A stretch of 64,000 nucleotides of DNA, taken from the NCBI RefSeq assembly GCF_001423185.1, contig NZ_LMOB01000003.1, forward strand, positions 325,692 to 389,691. Reading direction: 5' to 3'. Made by a program: the position numbers and the translations under genes. Numbering within the stretch: the first letter of the stretch is position 1; each line of letters opens with the position of its first letter. The notes beneath the pieces are model-generated. The model saw only the letters and a list, made by a program, of their open reading frames with translations, did not search any database and was not told the origin of the DNA. Positions 58,789-64,000 of this stretch are shown here, piece after piece. The DNA comes from Plantibacter sp. Leaf314. GTDB taxonomy: Bacteria > Actinomycetota > Actinomycetes > Actinomycetales > Microbacteriaceae.

Positions 58789-60145
58789 ACGCACCCCCGC
58801 GACGACCTTGGCGGGCGGTCGACCGTGATGCCCCGGCGGCGCTGGTGGGGCCGCTGCTGTCGAGCCACAGCGCCGCGAACGATGCCCCGCGTTCGCCGAC
58901 GTGGCATCGCCACCCGGCGAGCTCCAGCAGCTCGACGGTCCGGCGTCGCGCGCCGGCCGGGAGCAGTGCGATCGGCAGCGGGGAGAGACGTGCGACCGCC
59001 GTCAGTTCGCCGAGGTCGCCCTCCTCCACGTCGCCGAGGATCGCGATGACGGGCTGCGTGCGACGTGCCGAGATGACGGGGGAGAGGTCGAGGAACCGGG
59101 TCGGCTCGTGCGACGGCCGCAGGAGTGCGAGGTCGAGCAGCGCGGCGTCGAGGTCGTCGTCCTCGAGGTGCTGCCCGCCGCGTTCGAGTGCGTCGCCCAT
59201 GCCGCCGACGGGGCTGGAGCGCAGGCCGTTCGCCGACGAGCCGGCGCCGACCTCGCGGGAGAGGGCTTCGCTCCCGGCGCCGACGAGGTTCACCCGGTAC
59301 TCGGCGTCGACGAGGTGCGCGGTGATCGACGCGGCGAGGGAGACGGCCTGCTCGAACGCCGGCAGGTGGGACGGGTCGTCGTCGGGCCAGGCCCAGTGGG
59401 CGGCCGCGGTGTCGAGGAGCACGGTCGCCTCGGGGTCGTTGCGCTGCTCCTCCTGCCGGACCATGAGCTCGCCGTGATGCGCGCTCGCCCGCCAGTGCAG
59501 GCGTCGGATCGCGTCGCCGGGGAGGTAGGGGCGGGCGATGACGTCGTCCTCGCCGGCGCCCGCGCGCAGGGAGGAGGGACGGGTGGAGCCGTCGCGGCTG
59601 GCGGTCAGCGCGGGGATCTCCGGCAGGACCACGACCTCCGGCAGGACGAGGACCGCGTGGGTTCCTCCGACGTTGCGTCGGCGGACGACCAGCCCGAACG
59701 GGTCGCTCACCGCCAGGCCGAGCGGTCCCAGTTCGTGTTGACCGCGTCGCAGCGCCGTCACCGTGTACTCGGCGGTCCGCTTGCGGGACCCGATGCCGGC
59801 GACGCCCGTGCTCGGGAGCGTGCCGCTCGCGTCGCCGTCGAGCCCGGACGGGATGCGGTCCTTCCACTCGGTGTGCACGTGCGGCAGGGCGCTCGTCTCG
59901 GCGATGGAGACCTCGACCGAGATACGACCGCCGACGGCGACGAGGTCCGGCCGCGTCGTGCGGTCGACCCGGAGCGAGGGGCGTTCCAGGTAGACGGCGC
60001 CGAAACTGGCGGCCACGAGGGCGATGAGGAGTCCGGCGGCGGCGAGCAGCTCCGGCGAACCGATGCCGCGGGCGAAGACGAGGCAGACGCCTGCCGCCAC
60101 GAGCACGCCGACGGCGCGCCTCGTCAGCGGGATCCGACGCCTCAT
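58775..60145 (-). CDS. DUF58 domain-containing protein
   Basis: 456 residues. Two N-terminal membrane helices (about residues 10-50), then a beta-rich domain and the DUF58 signature RPYLPGDAIRRLHWRASA near residue 205; this is related to a von Willebrand-type fold. It is the standard partner of MoxR ATPases. Overlaps the transglutaminase gene by 14 bases and follows the MoxR gene by 58 bp. Confidence 0.93.
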   Translation of the reverse strand: MRRRIPLTRRAVGVLVAAGVCLVFARGIGSPELLAAAGLLIALVAASFGAVYLERPSLRVDRTTRPDLVAVGGRISVEVSIAETSALPHVHTEWKDRIPSGLDGDASGTLPSTGVAGIGSRKRTAEYTVTALRRGQHELGPLGLAVSDPFGLVVRRRNVGGTHAVLVLPEVVVLPEIPALTASRDGSTRPSSLRAGAGEDDVIARPYLPGDAIRRLHWRASAHHGELMVRQEEQRNDPEATVLLDTAAAHWAWPDDDPSHLPAFEQAVSLAASITAHLVDAEYRVNLVGAGSEALSREVGAGSSANGLRSSPVGGMGDALERGGQHLEDDDLDAALLDLALLRPSHEPTRFLDLSPVISARRTQPVIAILGDVEEGDLGELTAVARLSPLPIALLPAGARRRTVELLELAGWRCHVGERGASFAALWLDSSGPTSAAGASRSTARQGRRGGAYVRR

Positions 60146-60203
60146 GGGCCCGGAACCTCCTGGCGCGTCACCGAGACCCGGCGATCACCGTGCTGGCGCA
60201 CGA

Positions 60204-61247
60204 TCAGGACCTCGCCTCGGCTCGGCCGGAGTGCGGCACCGGGGTCCGTTCGAGGAGTTCGACGAGCACCTCGGCGACCGCCTGCACGCCCGAGCGGTCG
60301 TGGGCGCTCACCGCGCGGCGCGTGGGGATGAGGCGATGCGCGAGCACCGGCGCGAGCAGCTGGTCGATGTCGTCGGGGAGGACGAACTCGCGGCCGTCGA
60401 GTGCGGCCAGGACCTTCGCGGCGCGGATGAGTTGCAGCGTGGCACGGGGGCTCGCCCCGAGGCGGAGCTCCGGGTGCACCCGCGTCGCCTGCACGAGCGA
60501 CACGCAGTACTGCTCCACGATCGGCGAGACGAACACGCCGCGCGCCCAGGCGATGAGGCGTTCGACGTCCCCGCGCGAGGCGACCGGACCGATCGTGTCC
60601 AGCGGGTTCACCGTGTCGCGTTGGCGCAGCATCGCGAGTTCCGCGTCGGGGTCGGGATAGCCCATGGAGATGCGCGCCATGAACCGGTCACGCTGGGCTT
60701 CCGGCAGGGCGTAGGTGCCCTCCATCTCGAGTGGGTTCTGCGTGGCGACGACGGTGAACGGTGACGGCAGCGCGTGGGTCTCGCCGTCGACCGTGACCTG
60801 GCCCTCCTCCATCGATTCGAGGAGCGCCGACTGCGTCTTCGGGGAGGAGCGGTTGATCTCGTCCGCGATGACGATGTTCGCGAACACGGCGCCCGGCTTG
60901 AACTCGAACTCGCGGTCCACCTGGTTGAAGATCGAGACGCCGGTCACGTCGGAGGGGAGCAGGTCGGGCGTGAACTGGATGCGGCGGACGGAGCTGCCGA
61001 CGGAGGCCGCGAGGGCCTTCGCGAGGACCGTCTTGCCGACACCGGGGACGTCCTCGATGAGCAGGTGCCCTTCGGCGAGCATCACGATGAGCGCCATGCG
61101 GGCGGCGAACGGTTTGCCGTCGATGACACGTTCGACGTTGTCGAGGATCCGTTCGGCGAGGAGCTGGAACTCCACGGCGGTCAACGCGGGGTTCAGTTCG
61201 GCGACGGAGTCCCTGGTGGTGCGGCCCAGACTGCTCTGCTCGGTCAT
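60204..61247 (-). CDS. MoxR family AAA+ ATPase
   Basis: 347 residues. Walker A EDVPGVGKTVLAKA near residue 65, Walker B IVIADEINRSSPKTQSALLE, sensor 1 VVATQNPLEMEGTYALPEAQRDRF, all typical of MoxR/RavA-like chaperone ATPases. It likely remodels or activates the DUF58 or transglutaminase partner encoded downstream. Start ATG 61247 overlaps the stop of the preceding membrane-protein gene (ATGA). The Arg-rich open frame upstream is not used. Confidence 0.95.
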   Translation of the reverse strand: MTEQSSLGRTTRDSVAELNPALTAVEFQLLAERILDNVERVIDGKPFAARMALIVMLAEGHLLIEDVPGVGKTVLAKALAASVGSSVRRIQFTPDLLPSDVTGVSIFNQVDREFEFKPGAVFANIVIADEINRSSPKTQSALLESMEEGQVTVDGETHALPSPFTVVATQNPLEMEGTYALPEAQRDRFMARISMGYPDPDAELAMLRQRDTVNPLDTIGPVASRGDVERLIAWARGVFVSPIVEQYCVSLVQATRVHPELRLGASPRATLQLIRAAKVLAALDGREFVLPDDIDQLLAPVLAHRLIPTRRAVSAHDRSGVQAVAEVLVELLERTPVPHSGRAEARS

Positions 61248-61813
61248 GGTCGGCTCCTGCGGTCGTGGTCGTGCAGACGCCTGAACAGCAGCGCGACGAT
61301 GGTGGCGAGCCCGACGGTCACGAGACACGGGCCGATCGCCAGGATGGTCTGGAAGACGAGGAACGCCATCGGTGGCCCGTCGCCGGTGCCGTTCCAGCCG
61401 CGGTAGCCGTTGCTCGTCGCGAACCAGATGGCGAGGCCACCGCCGACCGCGAGGACGACACCGACCGCCCACAGTGCGCGTTCCAGTTGCGCGGCCTTGG
61501 CCGATGCGGCGCCGCGGGCCTCCTCGTCCTCGTCGGCCCAGCGGGCGAGGTCCTCGGTGGACGGGCTGGCTTCCGGGGCGGCGCCGGCCGGTGCTCCCTG
61601 ACGGAAGGGCTCGACGCGGGCGCGCGGGCCGTCGTCGAAGCGGTCGTCGGTGGGCGGACGGACCGGGCGGCCGTCGGTCGGCGGCTGGATGAGCTGCGGG
61701 GCGACCTCCTCGAGGGAGGCGAGTCGGCTCCGACGGCCGGAGTCGACGGCGTTCGGGCGGGAGCGCTGATCGGTGTGTCCGCGCTGGAACGCGGGGTCGT
61801 AGCGTTGGTCCAT
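61244..61813 (-). CDS. Membrane protein, first gene of the MoxR operon
   Basis: 189 residues. A polar, Asp/Arg/Pro-rich cytoplasmic N-terminus of about 110 residues without recognisable domain, then two hydrophobic helices (ALWAVGVVLAVGGGLAIWFAT and FLVFQTILAIGPCLVTVGLATIVALLF) and a basic end. It is coupled to MoxR by ATGA. Start ATG 61813. Unknown function. Confidence 0.75.
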   Translation of the reverse strand: MDQRYDPAFQRGHTDQRSRPNAVDSGRRSRLASLEEVAPQLIQPPTDGRPVRPPTDDRFDDGPRARVEPFRQGAPAGAAPEASPSTEDLARWADEDEEARGAASAKAAQLERALWAVGVVLAVGGGLAIWFATSNGYRGWNGTGDGPPMAFLVFQTILAIGPCLVTVGLATIVALLFRRLHDHDRRSRP

Positions 61814-62111
61814 CGTCGGCCTCCGTCGCGCTGCGTGCATCGTCCGGGCCGGAACCCGTCTGCCCGATCCTAGGACTGATAACGAACAGGTAACACCCCT
61901 GGACGGGTCGCCCACAGGAACTCCATATGTGCATCACGTCGCGCACACACCGGGTCGGTACCGGTCAGGGGAGTCTTCGGAGCCGTCGGGCACATCGCTT
62001 GCGCTGCCCGTCGACGGGCTCAGGCACCAGGCCCCGGGCCGCGCGCTCCGGAAACGACGACAGGCCCGGGAACGGGGGTCCGTTCACCGAGCCTGTCGAG
62101 GAGCGCGTGTC

Positions 62112-62762
62112 CTACAGCGCCGAGAGCGCCTCGCGGATCGGGGTCTCGCCGCCGATGACCTCGAACTGCGTGCGGGAGGCCGCACCGGACTCGATCAGCG
62201 CGAACAGCACGGCGGCGACGTCGGCGCGCGGGATGGAGCCGCGGTCGGTGGTCGTCGCGGCGGTGATCGTGCCGGCGGGGGCGTCGTCGGTCAGGCCGCC
62301 CGGGCGGACGATGGTCCAGTCGAGGTCGCGGCCGCGCAGGTCGGCGTCGGCCTCGGACTTCGCCCGCAGGTAGACCTGGAAGACGTCGTCCGACTCCGGG
62401 TCGAAGTCGTCGGTGCCCATCGCGGACACCATGATGTAGCGCGGGACCTTGGCGAGTTCGGCTGCCTCGGCGAGGAGCACGGCTCCGTCGCGGTCGAGGG
62501 AGAGCTTGCGGTCGGCGCCGCTGTTCGGGCCGGCTCCGGCCGCGAACACGACGACATCGGTCCCGGCGAGTTCGTCGGCGAGTTCGGCCGGCGAGGAGTG
62601 CTCGAGGTCGAGGACGATGGCGCGGGAACCGATGCCCTGGAGTTCGCCCACCTGCTCGGGGTTGCGGATGATGCCCGCGGGGGTGTGGCCTGCTTCGGCG
62701 AGCAGTCGCTGCAGGTGGAGCGCGATCTGTCCGTGTCCTCCGGCGATGACGACGTCGGTCAT
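62112..62762 (-). CDS. NAD(P)-binding (atypical SDR, YtfG/YwnB-like) protein
   Basis: 216 residues. N-terminal dinucleotide loop VVIAGGHGQIALHL, typical of atypical short-chain dehydrogenases (SDR_a5-like), then VVFAAGAGPNSGADRKLSLD, YIMVSAMGTDDFDP and LDWTIVRPGGLTDD. The usual Tyr-x3-Lys is replaced by YLRAKSEAD, as in related stress or flavin-reductase-like proteins. Start ATG 62762 after GAGAGGACTC. Substrate unknown. Confidence 0.9.
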   Translation of the reverse strand: MTDVVIAGGHGQIALHLQRLLAEAGHTPAGIIRNPEQVGELQGIGSRAIVLDLEHSSPAELADELAGTDVVVFAAGAGPNSGADRKLSLDRDGAVLLAEAAELAKVPRYIMVSAMGTDDFDPESDDVFQVYLRAKSEADADLRGRDLDWTIVRPGGLTDDAPAGTITAATTTDRGSIPRADVAAVLFALIESGAASRTQFEVIGGETPIREALSAL

Positions 62763-62906
62763 GTGAGTCCTCTCGTTCGATGCGGTGTCGATCCTCGCGC
62801 CGCCCGTTCGTGGGAGCGGCGGTCGATCGAGGGTCTGCGGCCGGTGGCCCCAGATCCGCCAGTCAACGCCTCCGGAGGAGCGTACGCAACCCGGTCGCGG
62901 CTCGGG

Positions 62907-62912
62907 TACACT
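62907..62912 (+). promoter_or_regulatory. -10 of the SRP RNA gene (TACACT)
   Basis: TACACT ends 7 bases before the first paired base of the SRP RNA (62920). Confidence 0.6.
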
Positions 62913-62919
62913 GGGTGAC

Positions 62920-63007
62920 GGCTCCCCGCGTGGCGCCATCCAGGCCAACTCCCCCAGGGCGGAAACGCAGCAAGGGTAACCGGGCTCTGGCGGGTGCGCG
63001 GGGAGTC
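62920..63007 (+). ncRNA. ffs: Signal recognition particle RNA, small (4.5S) type
   Basis: The Ffh-binding hairpin is recognisable from the conserved loops AGGGCGGAAACGCAGCAAGG and the neighbouring GGCCAACTCCCCCA. The ends GGCTCCCCGCG and CGCGGGGAGTC close the molecule. A T-run (TTTT at 63008-63011) follows as terminator. About 88 nt, the short bacterial form. The dnaX gene, a frequent actinobacterial neighbour, is not next to it here. Confidence 0.93.
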
Positions 63008-63071
63008 TTTTCGTGCGCGCGGTGCATGCGGTGCCCGTCTCTGGCCCGGCACGATCAGGCCGTCCGCGTCA

Positions 63072-63104
63072 CAGCAGGACATCCGCCTCGCAGCAGGACA
63101 TCCG
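63072..63104 (+). repeat. Direct repeat 2 x 14 bp
   Basis: CAGCAGGACATCCG at 63072-63085 and 63091-63104, five bases apart. The 63008-63179 stretch shows no convincing gene. Confidence 0.7.
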
Positions 63105-63179
63105 AGGCCTGTTCCTCCTGTTCTCGCGCCGATCTCCTGCTCCTGCGCCGGTCTGCCGTCGACCGCGGACGCACATGAA

Positions 63180-63216
63180 AGCCCCGGAGCCCCGCACGTG
63201 GCAGGACCCCGGGGCT
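63180..63216 (-). terminator. Terminator of the surface-protein gene
   Basis: AGCCCCGG (63180-63187) and CCGGGGCT (63209-63216) pair; on the minus strand the stem ends in GGGGCTTTC, 16 bases after the gene's stop. Confidence 0.7.
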
Positions 63217-63231
63217 CGGGAGTGCGTCAGA

Positions 63232-64000
63232 TCAGCTGAGCTGTGCGCGACGCTTCCGGACGACGAGCAGTGCGGCTCCACCGAGCATCAGCAGGGCGCT
63301 GAGACCGAGGAACGCGGTGCCGTCGACACCGGTCGACGCGAGGGAGTTCCCGGCGTTGGCTGCCGGCGGCGTGGCTGCACCCGGTGCGACAGCGGCCGGA
63401 GCCGCAGCGAGGGTGAAGGACACGGGCTCGGACGGAGCCGAGATCTGGTCAGCCTCGGTGGGGGCGGGGACGGTGCTCTGGATCGCGACGGTCGTGTACG
63501 CGTTCGGTGCGAAGGCGAGCGTGACGCTCCACTGACCGTTCTCGTCGACGAGGATGTCGTCGGCGGGGTCGGCCGGCTCGGCTGCAGCGCGGGCGTTCGC
63601 GGAGACCTCGTCCAGGGCGGCGGTCGGCACGGTCAGGAGACCGATGTAGGCGCCGGGCTCGCCGGTTCCCGAGAACGTGACGCGGTCGCCGACGATCGTC
63701 TGGCCCTCGGTCGGGCTGGTGATGCTCGGAGCGCCGAGGACGGTGTTGGCCGGGAGCGTGAAGTTCACGGTCTCTTCGCCGCGGCCTGCGCCGCCGGTGA
63801 CCTGGTTGACGTTGACCGTCTGGGCGACGGCTGCGTCGTCAGCGTAGGTGCCGGTGGTGGTCCACTGGCCGTTGGTGACGACGGCGGCGGTGGTGCCGGG
63901 GACGCGGTCTCCGTTGGTGTCGAGCACGTTGACGGTGGAGCCGTCGGTGCCGGTACCGGTGAACGTGACCGTGCGAGAGTCCAGCTCCTGGCCTTCCGTC
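63232..64000 (-). CDS. Cell-wall surface protein with LAxTG sortase signal, C-terminal part
   Basis: The frame is open from the stop at 63232 past the window end, leaving 256 codons. Repeated beta-sandwich modules carry a recurrent S-x-T-E-G-Q-x-x-x-x-x-x-V-T-F-x-G-T-G pattern (copies at the window edge and about 75 residues later). The end has an Ala/Pro-rich wall-spanning linker, LASTG (class E sortase motif), a hydrophobic helix (LGLSALLMLGGAALLVV) and RKRRAQLS. It should be covalently attached to peptidoglycan by a class E sortase not encoded here. Confidence 0.9.
   Translation of the reverse strand, partial: TEGQELDSRTVTFTGTGTDGSTVNVLDTNGDRVPGTTAAVVTNGQWTTTGTYADDAAVAQTVNVNQVTGGAGRGEETVNFTLPANTVLGAPSITSPTEGQTIVGDRVTFSGTGEPGAYIGLLTVPTAALDEVSANARAAAEPADPADDILVDENGQWSVTLAFAPNAYTTVAIQSTVPAPTEADQISAPSEPVSFTLAAAPAAVAPGAATPPAANAGNSLASTGVDGTAFLGLSALLMLGGAALLVVRKRRAQLS

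Noticed and set aside
63008..63231. Expected dnaX gene after the SRP RNA
   Set aside because: No dnaX-like sequence is present; the region is non-coding and followed by a convergent surface-protein gene.

Overview
The window is high-GC actinobacterial DNA. Microbacteriaceae fits best (a Plantibacter/Curtobacterium-like plant associate), judging from gene content, dense GC-rich codon use, many leaderless promoters, a short SRP RNA and a class-E (LAxTG) sortase substrate. This placement is inference, because no rRNA or housekeeping marker is present. No phage, IS transposase, CRISPR array or plasmid backbone is visible.

Layout. 1-4570: a sugar ABC importer (binding protein cut by the window edge, two permeases) with a ThuA-domain protein and a Gfo/Idh/MocA dehydrogenase. 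4676-8392: lipoprotein, phosphodiesterase, small hypothetical, acetyltransferase and a ROK regulator. 8599-21427: an L-arabinose uptake and breakdown region: a LacI regulator, a serine hydrolase, a ChvE-GguA-GguB type importer, a degenerate ABC-ATPase paralogue, and araB-araD-araA. 21578-24090: membrane proteins and a cyclase-family enzyme. 24146-28938: a translationally coupled HSP90-like ATPase and a 969-residue helical-repeat protein. 29281-32073: drug exporter, YchJ-like protein, PAP2 phosphatase. 32319-36084: two tandem LacI paralogues and a GH51 arabinofuranosidase. 36263-40684: TetR regulator, sugar MFS transporter, sugar epimerase and a second Gfo/Idh/MocA enzyme. 40786-46463: photolyase, HerA-like ATPase, phosphotransferase, GNAT, membrane protein. 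46640-48432: GntR regulator and ACC deaminase. 48596-51817: leader peptide, acyl-CoA dehydrogenase-like protein, PIG-L deacetylase/methyltransferase fusion and glycosyltransferase. 51876-56214: DeoR regulator, DUF4406-like protein, GNAT, MATE exporter, MarR regulator, tRNA-Ser. 56311-61813: membrane protein, MoxR, DUF58 and transglutaminase operon. 62112-64000: NAD(P)-binding protein, SRP RNA and the end of a surface protein.

How it fits together. Arabinose from plant cell walls would be released by the GH51 enzyme (34576), imported by the ChvE-type system (11285-15414) and converted by AraB, AraA and AraD to D-xylulose 5-phosphate. Two operator types divide this pathway. A TGTGA-N6-TCACA site lies at both the LacI gene at 9618 and the importer promoter. 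A CAACGTTG-type site lies at araB, at the second of the tandem LacI genes, and twice at the arabinofuranosidase. The tandem LacI paralogues are the likely CAACGTTG readers. ACC deaminase strengthens the plant-associated picture.

The most unusual items are a six-copy intergenic element with terminal inverted repeats (perfect over 20 bp in one copy), the ABC-ATPase paralogue that has lost its nucleotide-binding motifs, the leader-peptide/ACAD/PIG-L-methyltransferase/GT2 cassette, and the HSP90-TPR gene pair.
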